Part shown: in pieces, positions 13,201-24,454 of the stretch
Numbering within the stretch: position 1 is the first letter of the stretch
Layout: the number at the start of each line of letters is the position of its first letter
Source of the DNA: Rhynchonema sp. JSB1_4
Taxonomy: Eukaryota; Nematoda; Chromadorea; Monhysterida; Xyalidae
Assembly: GCA_030248065.1 (NCBI GenBank)
Contig: JASAMV010000618.1
Location: 62,001-126,000 of the forward strand
Reading direction: 5' to 3'
Length of the DNA stretch: 64,000 bases
Made by a program: the position numbers and the translations under genes
The notes under the pieces: generated by a model
What the model was told of the DNA's origin: nothing
Databases searched by the model: none
The model's input: the letters and a program-made list of their open reading frames with translations, nothing else

Positions 13201-13860
13201 AGCGAAACCAACTTTTCTTATCAGTTTCGCTTGCATACAATCTGGCCCAGCCAGTCACAAAAGCACACGCACACCTAATGCACACAAAAGGGCGTCATTG
13301 AAGACAGGTGGACATCATACAAATGTGACCGGAACAGAGCAGTTCATAAGCATTTGACAGTCAAAGGCGCACTATTTGAGCAAAGAGGGGCCAAACGCAT
13401 ACCAACCTCATCTTTCATTCCCTTTCGGTGCAAAATGATAATAAAATTCAGACGACCTGAAATAACCTGACTTGAAAAAATAAAAATCGAAGTTCATGAA
13501 ACATAACATATAAAATGAAACGACGAATGCTTCATTTTCGATGTGCTTGAACGCACCACAGGGGTCAAACAAAAGCAATTTAATGAGTATTTTTTTAAGT
13601 TTATTCATGCAAATGTAAACAGCGTTTCTATAAATAATATTCAGACATACACACAGACACATACGTATGGTATCCGACATAGCTTAACTCAACCTCACAA
13701 AACAAACACCGGTAGTCTAGCAGTGTGACCAGAAGAGCAACCCCGTGAGCATAATACCGGTTGAAATACATCTGAAAATATACCAACAGAGGGCTGTGTT
13801 GTCCTCTAAATCAACTAATCTGTGTCACTTTCTAAAACATATAGTAATTGAAGAGCAGTG
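10300..13860. other. Intergenic region without recognisable gene
   Basis: Long AT-rich stretch. Frames are short, lack splice-site support and match no family I know. Short GGCTTAGG-type words near 12230-12270 recur near 41400-41440. Confidence 0.45.
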
Positions 13861-13871
13861 TGCTGAATCAC

Positions 13872-16817
13872 TCAGCCAGTGGCCTTCGCAAATCGCTTCT
13901 CAACGTCTTTCCAGTCAATAATCTTCCAAATTTCGTCCACAAAATTCGGTCGCATGTTCTTGTACTGCAGGTAATAGGCGTGCTCCCACACGTCAATCGT
14001 GAGCAGCGGTTTCCAGCCTGAAATCAGGGTCGCGTATTTGGTGAAAAGTCGTAATGATGATGATGACCTAATGCGCCGCTCATCTGTGCAGAAAAAAACA
14101 CATGCAAATAGCATATCCACAGGAGATTCGACCCTTTTTCTGATAACAAAATATCGTGGCTCCCGATTACAACATGAGTTGCACAGCAGCGTGTCTTTGG
14201 TTGCCAAATTCTACCCGTTTTAGCAAAGAGACAGGTCATCGGCAGTCAGTGGAGAAGCACCAGATCATCAAACGAGCCCTAAAACACACCCTTCTGGCGT
14301 ATTTTGCAGATTATTACAAAGAGCGTCATTACGAATACGGGTCAACAAGGGTGCCCTGCTACAGGTCAACGCCCGCCCTGTTTACCATGCGTGTGCTCAA
14401 TCATCTGTTGATTGAATGTAGTGGCGACCTCCAATCGTTTGTCGGTCGGATTGTAGGCAAGCCAGCCCCAGCCACTGCCCTGCACACCCACACTCATCGC
14501 CGTCAATCGTTTGCGGAACGCATCGAACGAACCGAAATCCCGTTTGATCGCGTCGCCAAGTGGGCCTGAAGCATTGCAAATTTTGTACACATCTATCTCA
14601 GGGTTTTCTGGGCTTGTGAACCAAATCAAGCTCCATTGTTACGGTGCGACCGACTGATCAGTCCAGATCTATTTGTGCGCTTTGTCTGCTGTGTACAAGG
14701 ACGATATCAAACTTGGTTGGTTGGTTTGGTTTATTGCTCTCAAAGACGCATAAAACCATGCACGAAAATCAAACTTGGTAATCAGTCCGGTCTTGTCTTG
14801 GTCACGTGACCTTATGCATCAAGGATACTTACTGACGCCATGATGTTCGAAAAATGTAAACATTGGCCCAGGCAGCTAATTCAGAGCAGTTGCGCTGGAG
14901 GGTTGAGTCAATAACAATGGTGACGTACGTGACCAAGGCAGGACACAATTTTTGACGGGGATTAAAAAATGCCAACCGCTCGGTTCCCCACCGCCATCTG
15001 GCGACAGGTTTTCCCAAAACAGGGCATGATTGAAATGTCCACCAGCATTGAAATGTAGGGCCGGCGCAATGGACATCGCTGCCTTCAAATTACCTGTAAT
15101 AGGAAAATTCAATTGTAACAGCAAAATAAGTGAACATTTTCATTTTTAAATTATTTCATGCAACATACAAAGAAACCGTAGTAAGCACGTTTTTTGCAGT
15201 CGAACCTTTAGCCATTTCTTCCTTGAATTGTTCCTCGAATTTATTCAAGTTTGTCACGTATGTGGCATGGTGCTTGCCGTGGTGTACCTGAAGCCATGAA
15301 CAAAAATTTCACTTTGGTTGGAACCAATGTAGTGGTAGGTAGGCCAAGTGGTGCAGGGTTACCCTAGGTGGGGGCTAAACCTGGAGCGGCGCAGGGTATC
15401 CACCCATCCTCCTGTTGCAGGGTGGACCACCGAAGGTGAAAAACGGGGTGTTTGCACGTAGTTTTGCTGCAAAGTGCAAAATTTGCCGAAAAATTGGTAC
15501 TTTTTGGATTTTGGCCGAGATTTGACCTAAAATGACCATTATACGCATGTTTTGGTGCGGAGGTATACTTGCGTATTTTTCCGCAAAACATATTTTTGGA
15601 AAAAAACGTTTTTTTCCGAAAAAAAACGTTTTTTTCAAATATTTTTCCAGTAGTTAAGGATATACTTAAGGATATCCATGGTCCAAAAACGCCTATTTTG
15701 GAGAAAATTTCGTCGGGAAATGGCCTGAAACAGGCTAAAAATGCACTTGGAGATTAGAAAGTGCTCATTTTGAACTGTTTAGTACCGATTTACATTGGTT
15801 TTGACAACATCCTCTCGCAACCTTGGAAAATATCTCGGAAATTTTTTGGAAAAAACGTTTTTTTTTCGGCCCGCAAGTATATGCGGAGCGCAAACTTTTT
15901 GTGCTAATTTTTCCTGAAATTTTCGTTCCCAAATGAAAAGTTTGACTATTTTTGCATTGAACCACAGAGCTTTGCATGCGCGCCGTTATTTAGTGTAATG
16001 AAATGTATTGAGAAGGAACAAACAAGGAACACGAAACTTCTGTCAATGAACAACTTGCTCTGGGAAATGGCCCTCTGATGCTTGAGAGGGCCGAAATTAA
16101 AAATGTTTCGTTTGTAAATAACAAATATAACACAGACAAGCAGCTTTAGAACATTCACGCAACAACTGCAGTAAATGCACTCCAGAGCAATTTGGACAGT
16201 TTGATCGTCATACTTTATGCTCATTGTCCTGTCCAAGCCCCCCTAAAATGCCAGCACACCGTGCACTAACCAAAAACACTATACTGAGATTTTGTTATTT
16301 TGAGTTACTAAGCTATCTAAGAAAATGGGCTTCAGAAATGTCCAATTTCCTTGTGGTAAATCATTCAAAGTTCTCTAAAAGCGCTCCAAAGCGCAATAAT
16401 GCCGCAAAAGTAGGAATTTTGCGCTAAAATCGCAGGTTTCAGATGAAAAATGGTCGAAGTCGGTGTCGGGAGAATTTGAACTGCCGGTGTGTTTTTCGTC
16501 GGTGTAGAAACTTTCCAAAAAAGCGTCGGTGTCGGTCCACATGACCGACGCTGATCCCAGGTGGGCACCATTTGGAGTTGGTGCAGGGTAGCCACCCCTT
16601 CGAAGTAGCAGCTTCCCCAGCCCCCCCAGCACTACACTGGTGACTGCTTGGAACAATTTGTAACAGAAAGTTCTCCCGGCTCTCCCAATTTTAAACGCGA
16701 ACGAATGCGAAGGCAGAAAAACAAACCTGCATGATATCGGCCGATATCACGGGCTCCAACGCGCCGTAGTCATACTTGAGGTCTGGTAGAGTGTATTTCG
16801 TTCGTTTCGCTGCGCCA
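13872..16817 (-). CDS. SOD2: Superoxide dismutase, Mn/Fe family, mitochondrial type
   Basis: Five exons join in phase: 16727-16817, 15206-15287, 14977-15093, 14386-14565 and 13872-14017 (stop 13872-13874). They give about 205 residues. Any transit-peptide exon lies upstream and was not found. Order: [31 protein letters not shown] (first metal His); [13 protein letters not shown] (second His) and [41 protein letters not shown] (Asp and His ligands). All four metal ligands are present. The enzyme converts superoxide to peroxide and oxygen in the mitochondrial matrix. The GVQGSGWGW context favours manganese. Intron 1 (15288-16726) is swollen by nested repeats. Confidence 0.95.
15340..16640. mobile_element. 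Nested hAT-like material in SOD intron 1, including element K2 (15564-15881)
   Basis: K2 has termini TATACTTGCG/CGCAAGTATA and near-identical 8-bp flanks, tgcggagg (15556-15563) and tgcggagc (15882-15889). Its interior (AAAACGTTTTTTTCCG words) matches, inverted, element K1 at 18051-18443. The surrounding material is C- or G-rich and ends with CCCCCAGCACTACACTGG near 16640, resembling other termini in this window. Confidence 0.65.
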
Positions 16818-17384
16818 CTGAAATAGAACAAAGTTGAGTCTGGGGTCATCCGGGAACAAAATTTTTATGTCTACATATTGATGAGAATGTAGTCGTAAGC
16901 GATAGCTTCGCGCGTCACGCGTGATTTTTCGTTTATATGGAGTGAAAAATACCGATTTCAAACCATTTTGAGCCAAAAATTATACCAGTGCTGCACCAGC
17001 CGGGGCGGCGACTTCCGTACTGCATCAGGATGGCGCGTCAATTTACCTACCTACCCCTTCCCCCAGCTGCACCAGCACCAGTGAAAACAAGCACCGTAAA
17101 ACCCTAAATACAGCCCCCGGAATAGAGCCCCCCGTAATACAGCCCCCCCCCAAAAAGGGGTCAGTGAATTAATGAAGCCCCCCGGAATATTCCTGGTCCG
17201 GAGGGGGAACAGGCGGTACCCCTTTTTTGGAGGGGGAACAGACGTACCCACCTGGGGGGGAAGGGGGGAGGGCCCAAATTTGGAGAAAAGTCATTTTTTG
17301 AGGTCGAAAATTTGAGCCATTTTTGCCCCTTTTTGGAAAAAATTCTCAAAAAAGGGCATTTTGGCGATTTTTGACAACCTTGAC

Positions 17385-17847
17385 TAGGGTTAGAGGTCGG
17401 GGGGGGGGGGTACCCGACACCCGACATCTGGAAGTACCCGACACGCGACATCTGAGAAAAAAAGTCGACACCCGGCAGTTGCAAAAAAACCCGACACCCA
17501 GTTTTTTAAAAAAAAACCCGACACCCGACATCTGTTTTTGGACCAAAAACAGGCAAATTTTTGCTCATTTGCATCATTTGTGAAATTTTTTGGCTCAAGT
17601 TACTGAATTCAAGTATTTTCGCACGAAATAAACACCAAAATGTCACATTCTGCGTCTTCGGAAATATTTGGTTCGAAGAAAATTTTCTCTCAAAATTCTT
17701 CTCTCAGTAAAACTGATGTTTTGAACCGTAAGTGTCGGCTGTCGGGTCCCAAAAAAACCCGACACCCGACATCTGGAGGTACCCGACACCCGACACCTAC
17801 ACTTTTTTGGCACCCGACACCCGGCACCCGACATCTCTCTAACCCTA
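17385..17847. mobile_element. Element M1 (CCCGACACCCGACATCTGG repeats)
   Basis: Termini TAGGGTTAGAG and CTCTAACCCTA. Perfect 8-bp duplication accttgac at 17377-17384 and 17848-17855. The ends carry tandem CCCGACACCCGACATCTGG words. A second copy, M2, begins at 58922. Confidence 0.85.
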
Positions 17848-18050
17848 ACCTTGACCTAAAAATCACTCATTTTGTGTCTAAAAATGCCTATTTTAGGCCT
17901 AAGTTTGCCTATTTTAGGCAAAAATTGGGGGAGCAGACGTACCTGGAGGCAGTGTAGTACTTGGTCAGGGTGTTGACGATAGATAGATTGGGACCCGAAA
18001 TGTGTTGACGATAGATAGATGACCCAAGTCCGAAATCTGGGGGGTCGACC

Positions 18051-18443
18051 TATACTTGCGGGCCGAAAATAAACCGTTTTTTTCTGAAAAAACCGAAAAA
18101 AACGTTTTTTCCGAGGCCCGGAAAAATACGTTTTTATTTTTCCGGAAATTTTTCCAAGTGGCAACTTTTGGAAAAAAACGGTTTTTTTTTTCAAAAATTT
18201 CCGAGATATTTTCCAAGGTTGCGAGAGGATGTTGTCAAAACAATGTAAATCGGTACAAAACAGTTCAAAATGAGCACTTTTTAATCTCCAAGTGCATTTT
18301 TAGCATGTTTCAAGCCATTTCCCGACGAAATTGTCTCCAAAATAGGCGTTTTTGGACCATGGGTATCCTTAGGTACTGGAAAAATATTTGGAAAAAAACG
18401 GTTTTTTCCAAAAATATATTTTGCGGAAAAATACGCAAGTATA
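18051..18443. mobile_element. Element K1 inside B1
   Basis: Termini TATACTTGCG/CGCAAGTATA. The 8-bp duplication ggtcgacc lies at 18043-18050 and 18444-18451. The uninterrupted site (gggtcgacccaaac) is visible in B2 near 40440. Confidence 0.85.
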
Positions 18444-18488
18444 GGTCGACCCAAACTTGTTGACGATAGATAGATGGTGGGGGGTCGC

Positions 18489-18795
18489 CAGTGGTGTAGC
18501 TACCCAGGCGGGGCGGCAACCTACTGTACCACCAAAAATGTGGGGCGGCAACCTACCTACTGTACCGGCCGAGCTAGGGGGGGGGAAGAAAATTTTTTAG
18601 GTCGAAATTTTGATGAAAATGTACTCTAAAACGCTAATTTCGCGCGCAGCGCGCGATTTTTCGCCTATTTGGAGTGAAAAATACCGATTTTATACCATTT
18701 TGAGCCAAAAATAGCAACTTACTGTGACAGCCGCCAGGCGGCGACCTACCTACTGTACCCAGGGGGGACCCCCACACCCCCCTGCTACACCATTG
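18489..18795. mobile_element. Element L1 inside B1
   Basis: Termini CAGTGGTGTAGC and GCTACACCATTG. Perfect duplication ggggtcgc at 18481-18488 and 18796-18803. B2 carries the empty site near 40485. The same family sits inside F1 (21035-21349) and F2 (60475-60806). Confidence 0.88.
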
Positions 18796-19208
18796 GGGGT
18801 CGCCAAAAATCAAGGTATAGTATAGTGTACTAAGCAGGTAATAATGTGTAAATATTAATGAAAATGTGCTTAGATGTACTAAATCCGGGCGTAGCGCGCG
18901 ATTTTTGCCTATTTGGGACAAAAATACCGATTTTGAGCCATTTTGAGGCAAAAATACCCATTTTGGGGTCGAAATGTGTTGACGATAGATAGACTGTTCC
19001 CAGAATTTGTTGACGATAGATAGATTTGCCCATAAGTGTTGACGATAGATAGATGAAATCAAAGTGTTGACGATAGATAGATGAATTTGGGGGACCCCCC
19101 CAAGTACTACCCTGCCCGGAGGGGGAACAGTGGGGCAGGCGTACCATGGAGGGGGAACAGACGTACCCGAGGGGGGACCCCCTCCCCAGGAACTACACTG
19201 GTGCGCAG

Positions 19209-20014
19209 CAGTGTAGTTCCTGGGGGGAGGGGGGTCCCCCCCTAAGGTACACTAACCGCCGCGACCAAGGTACACAAGTACACTAACCGCCGCGCCAGGT
19301 ACACTAACCGCCTCAATTTTTGCCCAAAATAGGCATTTTTAGGCCTAAAATGGGCATTTTTAGGCCTAAAATAGGTGATTTTTAGGTCAATGATGTCAAG
19401 AGTCGCCAAAATACCCTTTTTGTGGAGACTTTTTTCCAAAAAGGGGCAAAAATCGGTCAAATTTTCGACCTCAAAAAGTGACTTTTTCCTGGATTTGGGT
19501 CTTCCCCACCCCCTTCCCCCCAGCAGTGTAGTTCCTGGGGGGGGAGGGGGGTCCCCCCCTCGGGTACGTCTGTTCCCCCTCCATGGTACGCCTGCCCCAC
19601 TGTTCCCCCTCCGGGTACGTCTGCTCCCCCAATTTTTACCTAAAATAGGCAAATTTTGGCCTAAAATAGGCATTTTTAGGCATAAAATGAGTGATTTTTA
19701 GGTCAATGTCGTCAAAAATCGCCAAAATACCCTTTTTATTGAGATTTTTTTCCAAAAAGGGGCAAAAATGAGCCAAATTTTCTACCTCAAAAAATGACTT
19801 TTCTCCAAATTTGGGTCCTCCCCCCCCCTTCCGGGTGTCTCCCCCCCTTCCCCCCCCAGGTGGGTACGTCTGTTCCCCCTCCGAAAAAAAGGGGGTACCG
19901 CCTGTTCCCCCTCCGGACCAGGAACTACACTGCCCCCCAGGGAGGTACACTAACCGCCGCACGGAAAAAAGGGGTAGGTACACTAACCGCCGCGCCGGAC
20001 CAGGAACTACACTG
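19209..20014. mobile_element. Family A element A3 with nested family A element A4 (19524-19932)
   Basis: Outer and inner elements both begin CAGTGTAGTTCCTGG and end CCAGGAACTACACTG. The inner copy has a perfect duplication ccccccag on each side. The outer copy follows the end of the preceding element after exactly eight bases, gtgcgcag. One family has jumped into itself. Confidence 0.8.
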
Positions 20015-20029
20015 CCCCGGAATAGAGCC

Positions 20030-20716
20030 CCCCAAAATGGGGTCAGTGAGCGAATAGAGCCCCCCTTCTATTTAGGTTTTTACGGTAATCTGTGGTACGG
20101 TGAAGGTTGGGGTGGGGTTCTATTAATGGGGGGTCAATTAATGGGGGGTTCTATTTTTGATTTCGAGCCATTTACCGTATTGTCGGAAATAGAACCTGGG
20201 GGGTCTATTTTTTCACTGGGGTCATTTTGGGGGGGTTCAATTTATGGGGGGGTCAATTATTGGGGGGGTTATATTTTTCATTTGGCCCCCCGACGAAAAA
20301 AATCATTGTTAATAATGCCCATAAAAATGGCTTGTTTTCGGTATTTTCTAACTTCAACAGCGGCAATTATGCTTAAAAAGCTGTGTTCTGTTGTGCACGC
20401 AAGCTTAAACAACGTTTGACACAACAACACAGCCCTACCATACCACTAATCTGTGGTACGGTGAAGGTTGGGAGTGGGGTTCTATTAATGGGGGGGTCAA
20501 TTAATGGGGGGTTCTATTTTTGATTTCGAGCCATTTAGGGGGGGTTCAATTAATGGGGGGTCAATTAATGGGGGGTTCTATTTCCGACAATACGGTAGGG
20601 GGGGTTCAATTAATGGGGGGTCAATTAATGGGGGGTTCTATTTTTGATTTCGAGCCATTTAGGGGGGTTCAATTAATGGGGGGAGTCAATTAATGGGGGT
20701 TCTATTTCCGACAATA
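20030..20716. repeat. Family H repeat block (TTAATGGGGGGTTCTATTT units)
   Basis: Tandem GGGGGTCAATTAATGGGGGGTTCTATTT-like units lie between TACGGTA-containing ends. Related elements are at about 35290-35375, 39126-39432, 41537-41735 and 43775-44211. C1 is inserted at its right end, so its cggtaaac tail is duplicated at 23673-23680. Confidence 0.65.
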
Positions 20717-20765
20717 CGGTAAACCAGTGTAGTGGCAGGCCCATGTGTGGGAGGTAAGTATGATG

Positions 20766-21550
20766 CAGAGGTCGCAATCGGGCCGGGTTTGGCCGGCCCG
20801 GCCCGGCCCGAGCCCCCAAATCTCCGGCCCGGCCCGGCCCGGCCCGACCCGTACCCCCAAATCTCCGGCCCGGCCCGGCCCGAACCCCCAAATCTCCGGC
20901 CCGGCCCGGCCCGAATTTTTGGCTCAGATTTTAACTTTAACCCAATTTTTGTCATAATTTTTGCGATTTTTGAATCTATTTTTTTGGTTGAAAATTCATT
21001 GTTTTCCATGAAAAAGTCGCCAGATAGACAATACCAATGGTGTGGCTGGGGGGGGGTAGGTAAGGTAGATGACGCGCCATCCTGGTACAGTAGGTAAGTC
21101 GCCGCCCCCCGGCTGGTACAGGTTGCTATTTTTGGCTCAAAATGGTATAAAATCGATATTTTTCACTCCAAATAATCGAAAAATCGCGCGCTGAGCGCGA
21201 AATGAGGGTTTTAGAGTACATTTTCATCTAAATTTAGACATAAAAAAATTTGTTCCCCCCCAAGCTCGGCCGGTACAGTAGGTAGGTTGATTGCAGGCCT
21301 TTCTGGTGGTACAGTAGGTTGACTGCACGCCTGGGTAGCCACACCACTGGACAATACTGATCACTTACTTGCTGAATCCGTCAGAAATTTTAGCATTTTT
21401 GACAAAAAAACCCCTACTTTTTCAGTAAAATAAGTCACTTCAGAAGCTTCGGGCCGGGGTGCCCGGCCCGGCCCGGCCCGAGCCAAAAGCCCAAAATCGC
21501 GGCCCGGCCCGGCCCGGCCCGAGCTCGGGCCGGCCCGATTGCGACCTCTG
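20766..21550. mobile_element. hAT-like element F1 (GGCCCGG-rich) with nested L2
   Basis: Termini CAGAGGTCGCAATCGGGCC and its complement. Perfect duplication gtatgatg at 20758-20765 and 21551-21558. Subterminal arrays of GGCCCGGCCC alternate with CCCAAATCTCC words. L2 (21035-21349) is nested with duplication gacaatac. F2 at 60203-61048 carries the same nested insertion. Confidence 0.92.
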
Positions 21551-21575
21551 GTATGATGCGGGGTTGGGACCGGAA

Positions 21576-22174
21576 TAGGCCTGGGCACAATACCACTTTT
21601 GACACCCAATACCAATACCCAATACCAATACCGGCCCTGTACCAATACCCAATACCCAATACCAATACCAAATTGGTGACCCAATACCAATACCCAATAC
21701 CAATACCGGGTGAGACCCAATACCAATACCAATACCCAATACCAGATCAATACTACTGAAGTGCCTGGTATTGGGTTTGGTATTGGGTTGGTATTGGTAT
21801 TGAGTATTGGGTATTGGGTTGGTATTGGTATTGGGTATTGGGTATTGGTCTTAGTATTGGTTTGGTATTGGGTTTTTGGTCTGGTATTGGGTTGGTATTG
21901 GGTTTGGTATTGGTTTGGTATTGGGTTTTGAGTCAGGTATTGGGTTTGGTATTGGTTTGGTATTGGGTTTTTCTGGATTAGTATTGGGTATTGGTTTTGA
22001 CCCAATACCTGGACAAACCCAATACCAATACCCAATACCAATACCAGGCCATCTTCAATACCAATACCCAATACCCAATACCAGAATTAGACCCAATACC
22101 AATACCAAACACTGGTATTGGTATTGGTATTGGGTGGTATTGGTATTGGGTATTGGGTATTGTGCCCACCCATA
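21576..22174. mobile_element. Fold-back element E1 built of AATACC/GGTATT repeats
   Basis: Both halves are arrays of CCAATACCAATACC and its complement, so the whole 599 bp can fold on itself. Termini TAGGCCTGGGCACAATACC and a near-perfect complement. Perfect 8-bp duplication gaccggaa at 21568-21575 and 22175-22182. The empty site gggaccggaagcg is present in C2 near 40035. A second, right-truncated copy starts at about 41730. Confidence 0.9.
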
Positions 22175-22401
22175 GACCGGAAGCGTGAGAGGTATGATTT
22201 TGGACACCCAAAAAGGCGAAAAAACACCGTTTTTGTGATACAATTTTGGCCAAAAATTGAGGTAAAAATAGTGCTTTTTCAAAATTTTCGCCCAAAATCG
22301 CCTAAAAATAGGTATTATGGGTGGGTTTGCGCGCGGAGCGCGCGATTTTTGGGAAAATAAGGTCGAAAAACACCGATTTTTGCCTTAAAAAGGTATAAAA
22401 T

Positions 22402-23512
22402 CAGGGTTTTTTTTTTCAAAATTCACTAGGTGCAACTTAGGTGCAACCCCCCAATTTTTAGGTGCAAGCTGGCCAAAGTAGGTGCAACCCCTATTTGGGC
22501 AAAAAACGCCAATTTTAGGCTTTTTTGCCAGGTTGTGTGTTCAATGCTATTTGCGTGCTTTTAGAAGTTCAATAAAGTTGTAACGCAATGAATGCCTTTT
22601 CCTTTAGCAAAAGCAAACTTTTCAGGGAAAGTTCAACATTTTGTAGCACATTTTGTACTAGTTTCATTATTGAGAACCGATTGAGAAGAAAACGAAACAG
22701 TAAAATTTTCACGTCACCATATCCACATTTGGGGGTCGCGTACGAATCAATTACTTTCGCTGTTCATTTACTGTGTGGGTATCTAATACTGTTGTCATGC
22801 TCTGCTCTAGTTCTGGTCAGTGTAGTTCCTGGGGGGAGGGGGGTCCCCTCCTAAGGTACACTAACCGCCGCGACCAAGGTACACTAGTACACTAACCGCC
22901 GCACCAGGTACACTAACCGCCGCAATTTTTGCCTAAAATAGGCATTTTTAGCCCAAGATGGGCATTTTAGTCCTAAAATGGGTGTTGTCAAAAGTCGCCA
23001 AAATACCCTATTTATGGAGAATTTTTCCAAAAAAAGGGCAAAAATAGGTCAAATTTTTTTACCTCAAAGAAGGACTTTTTCCTGAATTTTGGTCTTCCCC
23101 CTCCTTCCCCCCACAGGGAGCTACACTAGCCGCCGCACCGACAAAGTGGGTAGGTTCACTAACCGCCTCGCCGGACCAGGAACTACACTGATCCTAGTAC
23201 AGCATGTATTTGTTTTGAATCTTATCACCAGCACACCAGGTACTAACTGTGTACGAAATCAATCAATCAGATCAATATTTTTTGTCGATGTCGACCAAAT
23301 GCTTCGATGGAATTTATTGGAAGGAAAGCCGCGCAGCGCATTTTTTTTGTTTCTAAGCTTTCCAACCTTAAAAGATGCTGTATAAATGCTAAATTAAGCA
23401 AACAAGGGCCCAAAATTTTAGGTGCAACCTTGCACCTAACCCTGAATTTTTAGGTGCAATTCTGATTTTTTAGGTGCAAATTGCACCTAAAAAGTGTCTA
23501 AAAAAAACTATG
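22402..23512. mobile_element. hAT-like element G1 with nested family A element A5
   Basis: Termini CAGGGTTTTTTTTTT and AAAAAAAACTATG. Perfect duplication tataaaat at 22394-22401 and 23513-23520. Both ends contain AGGTGCA words. A5 (22818-23190) is nested; its flanks gttctggt and atcctagt differ only by transitions. G2 at 32400-33480 is an inverted, almost identical copy with the same nested element. Confidence 0.92.
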
Positions 23513-24054
23513 TATAAAATTGCTTGTGAGAGGTATGATTTGGAGTTGTGAGAGGTAAGTACTCAACCCCCCCCCCAACCCCCCTCGGGTTTTGTGGTAG
23601 GTAAGTACTGAGAGGGGGGGTAACCCCCCCCCCCAACCCCCCCCCCCCCCCCCCCCCCCAGCCACTACTATGCGGTAAACCAACAGGAATGCAGCTGCTG
23701 CAGCAGATGAATTGCACGAAACGGTGGTTGACGGATTGTGTGCGAGAAGGATGCGTGTCGTTGCTCGTCGCAATGAGCCAGCCATGTTGTCAGTGTTTCG
23801 TTCTTTCACTTTTTTGTGCCGCCCATGGACGAAGACGATGATAATTTATCGAGCGTCGGTCGAATCAACGAAGAAAAATATAAAAATTTCTTTTTCTTAT
23901 GAAAGTGAACCGACACCACAAATCGCTCTGGAACCGGAACACTGAGGGTGGGCGCATACTACCAGGGTTGGATTAAAAAAAGTTTTTTATCGAACTGAAA
24001 GTCCGAAGCCAGCATCGCTGCATCAGATTGATGCGAAGGCAGATCAGATATGCG

Positions 24055-24446
24055 CAGTGTAGTTCCTGGGGGGGGGAGGGGGGTCCCCCCCTAAGGTACA
24101 CTAACCGCCGCGACCAAGGTACACTAGTACACTAACCGCCGCGTCAGGTACACTAACCGCCTCAATTTTTGCCTAAAATCGGCATTTTTAGGCCTAAAAT
24201 GGGCATTTTTAGGCCTAAAATGGGTGATTTTTAGGTCAATGATGTCAAAAGTCGCCAAAATACCCTTTTTATGGAGAATTTTTTCCAAAAAGGGGCAAAA
24301 ATTGGTCAAATTTTCTACCTCAAAAAGTGACTTTTTCCTGAATTTGGGCCTTCCCCCCCCCTTCCCCCCCAGGGAGGTACACTAACCGCCGCACGGAAAA
24401 AAGGGGTAGGTACACTAACCGCCGCGCCGGACCAGGAACTACACTG
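24055..24446. mobile_element. hAT-like MITE, family A (copy A6)
   Basis: Termini CAGTGTAGTTCCTGG and CCAGGAACTACACTG. Perfect duplication gatatgcg at 24047-24054 and 24447-24454. Both ends carry GGTACACTAACCGCCGC repeats, a subfamily shared with A5 and A7. Confidence 0.93.
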
Positions 24447-24454
24447 GATATGCG

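Larger units (their letters stand above)
17950..19114. mobile_element. hAT-like element B1 with nested K1 and L1
   Basis: Termini CAGTGTAGTACTTGG and CCAAGTACTACCCTG. The flanks cctggagg and cccggagg differ by one transition. The interior repeats TGTTGACGATAGATAGAT about seven times. Copy B2 at 40343-40819 lacks K1 and L1 and so shows both empty sites. Confidence 0.9.
17190..19200. mobile_element. Family A element split by nested elements M1 and B1
   Basis: The left part begins at TTCCTGGTCCGG and the right end is CCAGGAACTACACTG at 19200. The outer left terminus is lost. Removing M1 (17385-17847) and B1 (17950-19114), each with its target duplication, restores a family A body matching the copies at 38.6 and 59.4 kb. 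Confidence 0.75.
20725..23672. mobile_element. hAT-like element C1 carrying nested F1+L2, E1 and G1+A5
   Basis: Termini CAGTGTAGTGGCAGG and CAGCCACTACTATG. Perfect duplication cggtaaac at 20717-20724 and 23673-23680. Three insertions have enlarged it from under 0.5 kb to 2.95 kb. Copy C2 (39983-40861) keeps all three sites empty. A run of about 30 C residues near 23637-23659 is part of its G/C-rich right end. Confidence 0.9.

Noticed and set aside
17960..19090. Regularly spaced TGTTGACGATAGATAGAT, considered as a CRISPR-like array
   Set aside because: Spacing is irregular, the spacers are shared with B2, and the whole lies in a transposon with 8-bp duplications in a eukaryotic genome.
20686..21097. 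Frames rich in AGPGR or PARPGP
   Set aside because: Produced by GGCCCGG arrays of family F; same at 43.2-44.9 and 60.2-61.1 kb.
21361..22295. Long frames rich in GIGYWVLVLG or QYPIPNTN on both strands (again at 41.6-42.2 kb)
   Set aside because: They are translations of AATACC/GGTATT arrays in fold-back element E. All six frames are open because of the repeat.
22588..22854. 88-residue frame conserved in G1 and G2 (NAFSFSKSKLFRESSTF)
   Set aside because: Conserved only because the two element copies are nearly identical. It runs into the nested family A sequence and resembles no protein.
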